From Undaria pinnatifida (lineage: Eukaryota > Sar > Phaeophyceae > Laminariales > Alariaceae): a DNA stretch of 64,000 nt. Shown here piece after piece: positions 19,803 to 31,582 of this stretch. Made by a program: the position numbers and the translations under genes. The notes beneath the pieces were generated by a model. The model ran no database searches and was not told the origin of the DNA. It was given only the letters and a program-made list of their open reading frames with translations. Every line of letters begins with the position of its first letter. Position 1 is the stretch's first letter. The stretch spans positions 1,054,001-1,118,000 of the forward strand of contig JABAKD010000018.1 in assembly GCA_012845835.1 (NCBI GenBank), written 5' to 3'.

Positions 19803-21505
19803 TCAAATTTCGCCAGCCTGCAGTCCGGGCGCGAGTGCGAGCTGCGATGGCGACACATCGAGTAGTCGCATTCGTCGCCCGACGCTCCCTTTTAGGCTTC
19901 CTGTGTTCCTACCCGCCTCACTACTCGGCGACCTGCCTCGCTTGTCGGATGGGCCGTAAGTGGCAGGCTCGAAGATCGCTTTGCGTTCCCGGCCTCGCGC
20001 CGCCGTCAGGTTGGATGTGATAGCCTTTCCAAGTTTTGCCATCGACGTCATTAGCTGTCGGTTGGGTCCAGGGGATGTGCCAGAGACGGCCGAAGCATAC
20101 GTGGTCGGGGAGGGGGTTGGGGCCCCGCGTAAGGCGTTGGTCTCATGTTCCTTGGCGCGAGTCCGTGAGCCTTGGTACGTGAGGGAGGGGTCTTCGCGGA
20201 TAAGTTCAAGACGTACGTGCGGAACTAGGCCGGCTTCGAAGCCATGAGCGATGTTTGCCATACATGTTGGTATGGCGAGACGTTGACAAGAGCCGTTCGT
20301 TTTGCTTCGGCTAGGAGGCGCGCGTATGCTTGAGTTACACGCAGTCCGTGAAAGTCGACGGATTCACTACTGCCTTGCTTTAGGGTAGAGACGGTGCGAG
20401 CGAGGAGGACGATGCGGGTTACGGGGCTAAACAGCTTTGTGAAAGCATCCACTCACTCTTTCCAGTTGCGTGGTGCCATGACGTCTACCGCTTCCGTGTT
20501 CAGTTGGGCAAGCTCTTTGTCTGTGCGCCACTCGAACCTACCACACTGGATTTGGTTCATGGTGCTAGCTGCGTGGTCGGTCACTAAGTATGCCAGGTAT
20601 CTCACGGCGTGGCGATCGATAACCGAGTCCGAGGCGCCGTCAGGGACGTGCAAGCGAATGTGAGCGTGAAAGAGCGCCACGATTTCGGGCACATCTTCAG
20701 TTGGTAACCCGTGCATTTTGAGCGAAAGGGGCATATCCGATTTTTTTATCGAAAAATTTGGGTCTTCGTTGTGGTTGTGGTTTGGGCTCGGGGGTGCTAC
20801 AGCAGAGGTTGTACGTGCTGTGCGAGGTGCTTTTACAGCAGCGGTGTTACGTGCTGTCAGGGGGTTTGTGGGCAGTGCTTCTACAGCAGAGGTGTTACGT
20901 GCTGTCAGGGGGTCTGGTTGAGAGTGGTCAGGGGGAGAGGTACGGCTGCTGTCAGAGCTACTCGACTGCTGTTGTATAGGCGAAGCAAGAGTGGTTGAGT
21001 GCTGCACGCGTTCATAAACAACGTCGAGGTTTGGCTGCGGTTGCGGTACTCCTCTCACCTCATCGACCTTTTCGTCGGAAGACCCACTCACAGGCTTCCG
21101 ACTGTCCGGCAGCATCATCTCCAAGACCCACGCCGGTGGCGTGGTGCCGTCGAGCATACACTTCTTGAGGAACGCGGCGGTTTCGACGCGGACGGGGTCG
21201 TGGCTCGGAAGGGCGCTTGGCGCGGCAAGGATGTCCTCTGCCAGGCTCGAGCCCTCTTCAACGGCTGCCCCGGCTGATACAGGCGTTGTGCTGAGCGCGC
21301 CAGCCTCATCTGCAGCGTTCCGCTGCTCCTTGTCGTCCACGGCCGGTCCGCCCTGGTCGGTGGGGGCGAGGGCCGTAAACGAGTTCGCCGCCAGTGCGTG
21401 AGTCGGTTCCTCCGGATTCGGCGATGCCTTGCGGGCCTTCCCGCGGCTTGTGGTTGAGCGAGCTCCTGAGCGTGGCATGTTTTGTTTCAATTTTTCCGAC
21501 GACAA
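19803..21505 (-). pseudogene. Chromovirus gag, broken by a stop and a frameshift
   Basis: The first frame (21505-20453, 350 codons) has a basic and Pro/Ser-rich N-terminus with MPRSGARSTTSRGKARKA and THALAANSFTALAP, then a capsid-like part with SLKMHGLPTEDVPEIVALFH. It ends at a TGA after RNWKE, and the same frame then continues with DAFTKLFSPVTRIVLLART, so the stop is a lesion. A shift near 20250 leads to MANIAHGFEAGLVPHVRLEL. A Cys/His cluster in a further frame at 19820-19870 reads CDYSMCRHRSSHSRPDC, a variant of the nucleocapsid zinc knuckle. Confidence 0.75.
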
Positions 21506-21555
21506 ATTTTATATGGGGTTTTATATAGGTTTGTTGTTCCGACGGTGGTCACAAC

Positions 21556-21988
21556 TAAGAAACCTGGTCTCTCACGGGGTCCCGGAGTCGAAGTGGAGAG
21601 GGTGGTCCCGGAGGTTTGGTACTCGTCGCGGATAGTCGATAGTCGGAGCGGAGAGGTCGTCGCGGAGCTGAAGTCGGATCGGAGAGGGCGTCGCGGTACA
21701 GAGGTCCATTGACGATCGTTCATCAACAGCGAACGCGACTGATAACATTCCTTCCTCATATGTAGCAAGGAGATGCTAAGCCAGAGTTAGAGTGACGGTG
21801 GGCATATGCCCTTCGTCATGCGGCGGGATCATCTTTCGGTGGCTGACCTTCCGGGAACGGGTCAACGCCGTCTATGACGGGTGACGCCGTTCGCGACCCG
21901 GGATCGTGTATTGCCTGACCGGTGACGTGTCCTCTCGCGCATGCGTGTACGCGATCTACGATAGGTATCTACGACCCTGTCTTCCACA
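21556..21988 (-). repeat. 5' LTR of the chromovirus
   Basis: A 433-bp partner of 13845-14275. I count about 21 differences by eye, roughly 5 percent. Eighteen fall in the half nearest the gag gene (21556-21760) and only three in the U3-side half. Two of the differences are single-base insertions. Confidence 0.92.
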
Positions 21989-21992
21989 TGAG
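21989..21992. other. Target site duplication of the chromovirus (right)
   Basis: TGAG, identical to 13841-13844. Confidence 0.6.
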
Positions 21993-22870
21993 ACTGTTTT
22001 GAAACTACGGAGCTTCCTAACTCATCTTAATCCACAACCGTCAGAATTTCGTTCATGTTTTGCGTAGTGTTGTTTGAGGTATATCTAGGCCATCAATTTG
22101 TCTATTGTGTGTTGTACCTTTAGTTTGCTTCAAACCCGAGTTTTGGTCAGTACATTGTATTTCGAAGTATAGAGTTCCTCAAGAAGTGAGGATCCCCAGG
22201 GAAAAAAATAATGAACCCCGACGTAGCATGGTTCTGGTACAAATTTCAGCGTTGTTTGTCCACATGTTCGACTTCGAACTTCACGCACGTCTGAAAACGG
22301 ATAAATGATCGAGTATTTAAATTGTTTTGGTGGTAAAATCTGAAAGTAACATGTGTAGTGTCATTTCGGTCAATTAGACAAATCGCGGACATCACGGTTG
22401 GTGTGACAACCTCATAAATGAAAGCCACGCGAGTTCTTCCGTCGTTGGCTTAATGACAATTGGGGGCCTTGTAAGCGAGTTTTTCATGTGTGTGGTGTCT
22501 TCACATATTAGTCTATATCGATAATCCTACACAACGACATTATCAGTACACCCAGATAGAGTCCGTGCTGATTCACCTTGCCTAGAATGTATGTAGAAGA
22601 AACATACAAATCATGTGGTCACGTGGTCACAGACTGTGAAACAGTGTAAAACCAACAGTCCACTGTCGCGATTTATTAAGGCAAAGAAAGTGAAGTGCTA
22701 GCGTAATGGAGACAAGAACACAACATAACAACCAGACCGAAAAAAAAAAAAAAACGAAGAGAAGAAACAAGGAAAGGAAAAATGAAAGAACAACAAAATA
22801 TACAAAGAAAAACCAAACGGCAGGTGCTTGTGATGACCTAAAAATACGCGTGTAACAAGCCCCCACATAC
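21993..22870. other. No recognisable feature
   Basis: A+T-rich unique-looking sequence with an A15-type tract at about 22739-22754. No gene or family repeat is seen. Confidence 0.45.
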
Positions 22871-22874
22871 ACGA

Positions 22875-25800
22875 CTAACACGCGCGATCAGAGTATCAAA
22901 CACAATCTTGAAAAGTTGAGTTTCGACCCATACTTTGAACTCACAGCTGGAGTGTATTCAAATGGTATATGTGACCTAAACCTATTAAAAACCGTTTCTC
23001 CCCCCCTTAGCCCACTTGTTTTTTTTTCAGCGCTTTCTCTCACCTAGTATCGAAATTCCCCAAAGAAATAAAAACACTCCCACGCACTTGACATCACCTC
23101 ATTATCTTCCTAGAGCCATTCATGCCGCTGCTGCGGTTCCCACTACCCCCGCCCATCTCTAACGCCCGCTCCTTCCCAACCACCCTCACCATCGCCTAGA
23201 GACCTAGCACCACGCGTATAGCAAACCCCTAGTGTATACTTATGTTACCTAAAGCCCTTTCGCCACCCCGTCCCCCTACCCCCCCACCCCTCCCCCACCC
23301 CCTATCTACCCACCCCCTCACCCCAAGCCGGCTCGCGCGAACACTCCGCCCTCTAGTCACTGGTTGTACGAGTTACAGCGTATACTCGACAAAATGGTGC
23401 ATTCTTGCAAAACCGAATCGTTCATTCCCTTAAAGGATGTATAGTTTCCACGCACAGATTGAGCTGCCCCACCCGCCCCGCCCCCAGCCCCCCCCCCATG
23501 ATAAACTTGTGCATTCTTTCTAAAACCGTCAGATCTATCGCCTTGAAGGAGTTATAGTTTCCACGCACAAGTAGTTGAGTTGCCCTATCCGCCCCCTCCA
23601 CTCTCGCTCCCTTTTGATCTAAACCAGCCCCCCACGTCCTAAATTTCTCCGCTCCCCCTCACCGGTTAGTCAACTTACAGGATTCACTTGATAAACTGAT
23701 GCATTTCCTTCCAGAGCTGCCAGATTTTGTCCCCCTCAGACACGGTTTATATAGCTTCCGCGCACAGACTAACTAAGATCACGCTGTTTACCCTGATAGC
23801 TACACTGTAGTTGCAACGGGGGTGCTGACCAATGTCTACAATGAGGACACACAGCTCATAATACGCGCGATCGGAGTATCACAAACAGCTCGCAAAGATG
23901 AGTCTCGACAAAATATTCGATCTCACTGCTCCAGTGATTTTTTTATTCAGAATGAAAATATGCTGAAGTCTATGCATACATCACCCTGTCACCGACTTGT
24001 ATTGCGGGCAGCAATATACTTGAAACAAGTATTTGTTATAATACCCCACAAGTATTTCAACATATAGTCTATAGCTACACTGTAGCTGCAAGGGGAGTCG
24101 CCGACCTATATCCTTAATGAGGACACACAACTCGTAATGCGCGCGATCGGAGTATCACACACAGCTTGCAAAGATGAGTTTCGACGAAATCTTCGATCTC
24201 ACAGCTGGAGTGTATTTTAATTTTTATAATATACTTATACTTCGCGGGCATATACTATGCACGTTACACGTAGAGAGAATCTTTTGCTAGCATCCACCTC
24301 CGTCCGCCGCCACCACCACCGCCATCACCATACACATAGCCCTTCCCGAACGAGCACAACAAACACCCCTGTCCCGCCCCTCTCCATCCCCGCACCCGCA
24401 TCATCGCCCTCACCATCGTCTCGACTTGGCGCTTATAGTAAGGTCTTACCGTGTATATATTTATGCGAAATCGAATTGGACCCCCTCCCCCCTGTGCCCC
24501 CCTGGTTTGCTTTCTACCGCCGCCCAACATCGAAACCTGCCACGTGCAGTAATACTACCAGACAGAAGGTGATATCAGATATCAACCCATTACCTTGAAG
24601 CCACCCATACCGTGGCTCTGAATAATTGTCACTTTCCCCCTCCTTCACCACCCCACTATCATCGCTTTGTTCTGGCACCACGCTTGTGTAGTAACTTCGT
24701 TCTAGGTATACATCTACGCCACCTCAAGCGGTCGGAACCCCCCCTTTCCAACATTCCGCTCTCTTCTCGGCGGTTGTACGACGTACAGGCCATGACAAAC
24801 AACCGCCTCATTTGTCCCCGTTAAAAGGTTCATAGTATCCGCGCACAGAGTCCCCCACTGCCCCCGCCCTGCTCTCTGTTCTTGTTCGCGCCCGGCTCTC
24901 AGCTGTTTTACCCTTCACTCGCCAGTTATTTTATGGCTTTCATACAGGATATAGACTACTTGATAAACTGATGCATTTCCCGCCAAACACAGCTGTCAGA
25001 TTTTGTTCCCCTCAAATGTATTATCACAGTTACCACGCACAGATTGATTGGCATCACCCTGTTGACCCTGGTGAAAGCTACTACACTCTTGTATTTTCCA
25101 AGGGGATATATCCTTACGTAGGACACCCACGTACCCCGTACAGCGCCCTATCAGGGTATCACACAAAGCTTGCAAATAAATATAACTTCCTCTAAATGTT
25201 CGATCTCACAGCTGAAGTGCATTCATATTTCAAAAACATCGTCGGTATTATTACAGATCTCGGGTGTGACTGCCTGTCTCATCACTTTATCTACACCAGC
25301 ACTGCTGTATGTAGCCGGTCTATGGTGATTTTCCGCAGCAGTGCTCTCGAGTGTGGTGCCGGACATACTTTAGTTACTGAGATGGTAAAAAATATCGCAT
25401 TACAAGATAAGAATGAAGGAACGAATCTCTAATATGTGTATAGTCTAGTCTATACCAGCATCTTGTTTTGGTTGCATTGGCTGTACCGACTCGCGCGACC
25501 CCCGGCCCGACGGTACCATCTCCGGGAACTTCCCCTGGTAGGCTCGGAGTTCGTTTGTCCACAATGCAATAGTTCATTTGTGATCACACGCGCAAGTGCC
25601 ACGCCATCGCGTTAGTAATATCAATTTCTCATGTCCGGACGAAGAAACGCCAATATTGACATCTGAACTCTCTGACAAACTGTATTTGAACATTTTATGC
25701 ACGGTGAAATGCCCAATGATTGGAAAACGGCAACACAACAGTAGTACGCGAACGAAAATACGTGGAAGTGTGGTGACTTTATTGTTCCCCCATCCGCCGG

Positions 25801-26338
25801 AGGATGCAAAAAAAGACAGGGCCTGGTATATATCGAGCTGCCCCCCCCCCGCCCCCCCCCGCCCCTCCCCCCCCCGCCCCCCCCCCCCCCCCCGCCCCCC
25901 GCCCCAACCCCCCTCCCCCCCCCCCCCCGCCCCCAATAATCTAATGGTGCCAAAACCGTCAGATTTATCCCCTCGAAAGGATTTATAGCTTACATACACA
26001 TTTTGCCCGTCCCCCCCCCCCCCCCCACCCCCCCCCACGCCCCCTTCCAAACCCGCTCGCTTTTGATTACAACCAGGCCCCCCCTTTCCCTTCACAGCTG
26101 TCAGATTTTGTCCCCCTCAGAAACGGGTTTTATAGTTTCCGCGCACAGACTGACTAAAATCATCCTGTTGACCCTGATAGCTACACTGTAGCTGTAAGGG
26201 GAGTCGCCGACCTATATCCTTAATGAGGACACACAACTCGTAATGCGCGCGATCGGAGTATCACACACGGCTTGCAAAGATGAGTTTCGACGAAATCTTC
26301 GATCTCACAGCTGGAGTGTATTTTAATTTTTATAATAT
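22875..26338 (+). repeat. Foldback-like repeat family A/B: plus-oriented array
   Basis: This array mixes three parts. (1) 'Heads' of about 170 bp hold GCGCGATCGGAGTATCACA, GATGAGTTTCGACGAAATCT and CTCACAGCTGGAGTGTATTT, ending in A+T-rich sequence; heads lie near 22880-22960, 23770-23945, 24065-24236, 25075-25215 and 26170-26338. (2) A module of 45-50 bp runs CCGTCAGATTTATCCCCTC to TTATAGTTTCCGCGCACAG, recurring near 23410, 23525, 23725, 24800, 25000, 25955 and 26095. (3) Long poly-C tracts, with runs up to 17, separate them (25838-25932 and 26010-26040). The copies differ in age. No coding capacity is credible. Confidence 0.8.
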
Positions 26339-26421
26339 CACGAACAGATTGATGCGAATAGCGAATTATATCATTCATTTTCGTAGCGTTAATCGTGATG
26401 TTATTACGTAGTAAGCTCCCT
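26339..26421. other. Spacer between two facing repeat heads
   Basis: 83 bp of unrelated sequence lies between the plus head ending at 26338 and the minus head starting at 26422. It has its own weak symmetry (ATCACGA near its left end and TCGTGAT near its right), so the palindrome may continue inwards. Confidence 0.7.
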
Positions 26422-26674
26422 TATATTATAAAAATTAAAATACACTCCAGCTGTGAGATCGAAGATTTCGTCGAAACTCATCTTTGCAAGCTGTGTGTGA
26501 TACTCCGATCGCGCGCATTACGAGTTGTGTGTCCTCATTAAGGATATAGGTCGGCGACTCCCCTTACAGCTACAGTGTAGCTATCAGGGTCAACAGGATG
26601 ATTTTAGTCAGTCTGTGCGCGGAAACTATAAAACCCGTTTCTGAGGGGGACAAAATCTGACAGCTGTGTAAGAG

Positions 26675-26713
<39 letters not shown>

Positions 26714-28015
26714 AGGGGGGGGGCCCGGTTTTGATCAAAAGCGAGCGGGTTTGGAGGGGGGCGGGAGGGGGGGGGGGGGGGGGGGGAAGGGGCAATTTGT
26801 GCATGTAAGCTATAAATCCTTTCGAGGGGATAAATCTGACGGTTTTGGCACCAGTATATTATTGGGGGCGGGGGGGGGGGGAGGGGGGTTGGGGCGGGGG
26901 GGGGGGGGGGAGGTCGATATGTGTCTGGAAACTATACATTATTTTGAGGGGATAAATGTGACATGTCCTGGGGTAAGTCGTACAATCAGTGAGTAAAGAG
27001 AGGGTGGAGTGTTCGAGGGGGTGGGGTTGGGATGGGTTGGGGGGGGGAGAAGGGGGCGTTCGAGGTGTGGGGGGGGGGGGGGGGGGGGGGGACACAGCGG
27101 CATGGATGGCTCTCGAAAGATATCCTGTGCGTGAAGTGTTTATTTATGTGGCGGATTTCGATATTTGGTGGGGCGTTTGAGTAAGGGAGAGCAAGAGGGG
27201 GGGGGAGGGGGGGGGGGGGAAGATTATTTAAGGGGTTTAGGTGACAAATAATATTCAAATACACTTCGGCTGTGAGATCAAAGATATGTATCAGCTTGTT
27301 ATACGCGTGGTGCTAGGTCCAGGCGATCGTGCAGGTGGTCGGGAAAGAGGGGGCGTTGGAGGGGGGGGGGGGGGGGCGGGGGGGGGGGGGGGAACACAGC
27401 GGCATGGATGGCTCTCGAAAGATAATGAGGTGATATCCTGTACGTGAAGTGTTTTTTAATGTGGCGGATTTTGATATTTGGTGGGGCGTTTGAGCAAGGG
27501 AGAGCAAGAGGGGGGGGGGGGAAATTTTAGGAGGTTTAGGTCACAAATAATATTCAATTACACTTCGGCTGTGAGATCAAAGATATGTAGCAGCTTGTTA
27601 TACGCGTGGTGCTAGGTCTAGGCGATCGTGTAGGTGGTCGGAAAAGAGGGGGCGTTGGAGGGGGGGGGGGGGGGGGGGGGGGTGGGGGGGGGAAATATAA
27701 TTGAAAACTACGTCATGGATGGTCAGAAAGATAATGACGTGATATCAACTGCGTATAGGTGTTTATTACTCAGGCCGATTTTGATTGTGAGTGGGGCGTT
27801 TGGACAGACTAGGCGGAAGGGGGGGGGGGGGGGGGGGGAATCGGGGACGGAGGGGCGGGGGGGGGGGGAGGGGGTTGGGGTTTGTTGTGAAAAAGAGGTC
27901 AGTAAAGGGGGAGGGGAGGGGGGGGGGGGGGGGGGGGGGGCGGCGGCGGGCGGGACATTTCAATATGTGCGCGGAAACTATAAATTCTCAAAGGGGACAA
28001 ACCTGACGATTTAAG
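26422..28015 (-). repeat. Foldback-like repeat family A/B: minus-oriented array
   Basis: The mirror image of the previous array. A near-perfect head lies at 26422-26580, followed by the GCGCGGAAACTATAAAACCC module, an A37 run at 26675-26711, poly-G tracts up to 23 bases, a second and third module (26803-26850, 26910-26965), and a head-related block. Then come two tandem units of about 300-305 bp (B units, about 27030-27660) that share CAGCGGCATGGATGGCTCTC and CGGCTGTGAGATCAAAGATA. A fourth module closes the array near 27963-28005. Confidence 0.85.
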
Positions 28016-31000
28016 CAATAAGACATCCCTTTATATCATCTGGTTTGTAATGTTTACTATTCTAGAAGGTTTGATGTTAGATGCAGCATGCAACCCAGTG
28101 TTTACGTGTAGTAAATAACGTGTTAAATCTTCATAATTTGTTGTTGTATGATACATCGATCGAAAGCTAGAATATTTTATAGAATATTTGTAGGTACCAT
28201 TATTTTCTGATATCGCTAATTATAAGAAAGAGATACGTATTGTCAGATGCAACAGGCGAGGTGATGTGGTCATGTACTGTTTGTCACCATCATCATACAG
28301 TCACCATTTTTATCGACTTCGCTAGTTATGCGCAAGAGATACGTATTGCCAAATACAGTATGCGAGGAGATGTATGTGACCATGTGCTGTCTCCGTCATT
28401 GAGCACTAGAGGGAGGGATGCGAATCGTCAGTTTTAAAGGAACGCTTGGTATACATGTGTTCAATTACGTTACCTCATTAGTCATACTTGGTATACACGC
28501 GCTCAATCACGTTACCTCGTTAGTAATACTTCGCTTGGCATAGGTGGGGAGGCGATCATGCAGACGGTATGTACGAAATACCCTATGTAATGGGTTGGTA
28601 AGGTTGTTTACCGCAATTTTAACACATCTGCCTGTGCTTCCTTTTCCAAATTATTTTTGTCTCAAATAAATGTACGATTTCACGCCTATGATTTTTGTCG
28701 ACGTGGGGCTCTGCGGTCGTCAATTTTAAGTCAGAGATACGTCCTACAAATACATCAGGCGAGGTGGGTATGTGATGTCATGCGATGTCATCACTATTGA
28801 TCGCGAGGGTGATTCTACTTCGTGAGGTAAATGGTACTGTGTTTCGTAGAGGTCGTCTCAGGAGGGTATGCGATGGGTCGGCAGTGTACCACGTCTGCTT
28901 GTGCTTCCTTTTCAACTTATTATTGTCTCAAATGTGCGATTTCACGTCCATGATTTTTACCGTGCCGCTGTAGGGCTCTGAGGTCGCCAATTCTAAGACA
29001 GAGATACATCTTACAAATACAGCATATGTGTCAAAAATTGCAATCTCAGGCTAGACAACACAAATAAAAGCTGATCAAGGCAAGAAATGTTCAGCGACAC
29101 CGACCAGATATTTCTCTAGTCTAAATATAAATTATTGATTAATTTACTGCTAATCGAGTACGCGAGCAAACAATCCTATTTTTATAATAATAGCTATTTT
29201 CTTTGTTGGTTACATCACTTTCCCCACCGAGCTCCACTAGCAGGAGGCTTACCCTAAGTGACCTTATAGGCAAGCCGTGGTCACACCGTCTAAGACCTAC
29301 CTATGATCCGTCCGGGACTTGACGTGATTATGTCGCTAATAAATGTCACGGTGTTCAGCGTCCCTATTTTTTCAGCGATTCTTCGTATTAGTATGCTGCT
29401 CGTCGGTTTTATTCAAAAATCTTCTACTCAATTTCTCGCGATATCCGCTCTAAATGCTCGGGCGAAAACAAAGCCTATGCTACATACGAGCACGAATATG
29501 CACGCCCGGTGGAATTTAATTGAGCCCACGGCTTTGCCGTTAGAAGTAGGGACGAGATCCACCTACTGCCTATACACTACCCCATTAGGCCTGAGGGACA
29601 TTGACTTGCACCAGTCGATATTTCTCGTTTTGTCAAGTTTTTACGCAGAGTAATAGGACCAGTGCTAGGTCGTGCCGCGTATGGGAAATTTGATAGGTAT
29701 CGACTCTAAGAAATTCGATGTCACAGCTGGAGAAAAACTTATCGATTAAAATTTCAATTCACAGATTAACCAACCAATTAATATCTCGGCAATACTCTGG
29801 GTATGTGCGCAAGGCAATGTCGTGAGAAAATACGTCAGAAAGCCGTCAGTCAAATAAAAAAGTTCAGCGGTAGACGATCTCAAGTTTTTTTTTATACCGA
29901 AATCAAGTAGTTTGGCGTCAGTCAGGGAGGATTTTTGGACATTGACGTCCGTCAACGGCGCAAAGAGCGGGCTTCCTGATGTCTTTGGCCGTCCTTAGTG
30001 ACGTCATCACTACAAATTGGGTGTGACACCTGTTCTGCCTCGCTCAACTGACTATGCGTGCTGACGGGTATAGTGGGCGGCTACCAATATTAGTGCCGGC
30101 ACGTGCCAACCAAATTGCCAGCACTGATGAGAGCACGGGCACTAATTGTTGTAGAACAAGGTTTGTGTTTCAGAGAGACATCGTTTGCAGGCGTGTGCGT
30201 ACAAAGAGCTCCAGGATCGTGCAAATTAATTTAACCGACACTAAAAAAAACAGCGGCACTGATGAGCCGGCAAGTTTAGAAGGGCCGCCACAATGCACTG
30301 ACGCGGTAACGATTATATCCTCGCCCGCGACGCGAAAAAATCGGATAGAACACAGCACAACCAAGAACACGATGAGGGCAGCCGTCCGTGGGCTGTCCAT
30401 GCTTGCGTTGCCATGGAGGACAGGTGCCGAACCCGAGGGATCGACTGCCGCTTTGCCTTGGACTAACCCAACGACGAGGGGAGAGAGTAAGGCTCCAGCG
30501 CTGCATACAACACCAGCGGTGGATGTAGCTTCTCAAGGCAGGTTTCTTTTGCACGATATCCGTGTTTGTCCCCATTTTGGGGGAGATTCGATTTAAGAGA
30601 TTTCTGGAGAGGCCAACAGCAGTAAAAGTATACTCGTAAATAGTACGTTCTTTTGCCCTAGGGATGCAGTATTTTCTCCCAAGATTTTTTTTTTTGTATT
30701 GGTCTCAGTAAAGGAGTCACGGGCACCGGCATGAGTTACGACTACACGACTGCCTCAGACAGAATAACACACGACGCGACCAGAACAAATCAGCGCCGTT
30801 TTCTCCTGTACTGCATTTGTCGCAAAAAAACAGAAACTATATCCGTAGTGCTGAGTAGAAAAACACGATTATAAACAATTCATCCACAAAGATGGTTTGC
30901 CAGCTGCACATATACGCGCTAAGCAACATATTGTGGATTATCTCAAATCGAGTGCCGTATTGTTACGGGATATTTTCTTGTGAGGTGTTTTCTGGACGAG

Positions 31001-31261
31001 ACAACATTCTCGGGTTATGTATCGAGTTATATGTACGAGCGGGAGTGTGTACATGATGCACAGCAGCTTACCACCGGCGTGGTAGAAACATGCCTAGCAC
31101 TCGTGGCGTATTGGTTTCAAAAGCAATGCATTGCCTGGCATGGTGTGCAGTCGCATGGGCCTAGTCCGCAAGAAAAAATACTACGCAAAAAAGGTTTTTG
31201 CCTGACAATTGAAACCTCACAAGTGAAAAATGTCCAATGCAGTGACTCCAATGTGACCTTC
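28016..31261. other. Interior region without identified gene; local duplications
   Basis: This 3.2 kb lies between a minus-facing array and the plus-facing head at 31262-31582. No transposase motif is seen. It contains degenerate direct repeats (28230-29025, listed separately). Open frames at 29303-29653 (+, 116 codons) and 30054-30596 (+, 180 codons) have no recognised domain. On the minus strand a frame starting at 30400 opens with a signal-peptide-like TAALIVFLVVLCSIRFF, but there is no further support. Confidence 0.4.
28229..29025 (+). repeat. Degenerate local direct repeats (42-bp and 268-bp units)
   Basis: CTTGGTATAC-TCAAT-ACGTTACCTC is repeated in tandem at 28445 and 28487. A longer unit holding GTGCTTCCTTTTC, ATTTCACG, TGATTTTT and CAGAGATAC occurs at about 28634-28770 and again about 268 bp later at 28902-29015. 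The GAGATACGTATTG block also recurs at 28230 and 28337. Confidence 0.65.
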
Positions 31262-31582
31262 ACCATAACCCCCCCCCCCCCCCAGCCCCCCTCCAAACCC
31301 GCTCGCTTTTGATCAAAACCAGGCCCCCCTTTCCCTTCACAGCTGTCAGATTTTGTCCCCCTCAGAAACGGGTTTTATAGTTTCCGCGCACAGACTGACT
31401 AAAATCATCCTGTTGACCCTGATAGCTACACTGTAGTTGTAAGGGGAGTCGCCGACCTATATCCTTAATGAGGACACACAACTCGTAATGCGCGCGATCG
31501 GAGTATTACACACAGCCTGCAAAGATGAGTTTCGACGAAATCTTCGATCTCACAGCTGGAGTGTATTTTAATTTTTTTAATA
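31262..31582 (+). repeat. Family A arm, plus orientation, well preserved
   Basis: A poly-C tract (31269-31282), an AAACCCGCTCGCTTTTGATC block, the 45-bp module (31340-31395) and a complete head ending near 31582. It is almost identical to 26040-26338 and 47300-47670. Confidence 0.85.

Larger units (their letters stand above)
13845..21988 (-). mobile_element. Ty3/gypsy chromovirus, nearly complete but defective
   Basis: An 8.1-kb LTR retrotransposon on the minus strand has gag, protease, RT, RNase H, integrase and chromodomain in that order, which is the Ty3/gypsy order. LTRs are 431 and 433 bp and differ at about 21 positions. The element is flanked by TGAG on both sides. Frames are broken by stops and shifts in gag, RT and integrase, so the copy is not autonomous. 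No standard tRNA primer site is evident: the minus-strand sequence after the 5' LTR reads GTTGTGACCACCGTCGG, which I cannot match to a tRNA 3' end by eye. The polypurine tract is clear. Confidence 0.95.

Noticed and set aside
25574-28014. Several Gly- and Pro-rich open frames of 60-173 codons
   Set aside because: They read through poly-G/C tracts of the foldback-like repeats; the same happens at 46.3-47.1 kb and 54.3-56.2 kb.
22875-28015. CRISPR-like or bacterial repeat array
   Set aside because: Repeat units vary in length and divergence, spacers are homopolymers, and the context is eukaryotic.
30054-30596. 180-codon open frame on +, and a signal-peptide-like start at 30400 on -
   Set aside because: Neither has a recognised domain, and the frames overlap on opposite strands. 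No convincing splice partner was found.
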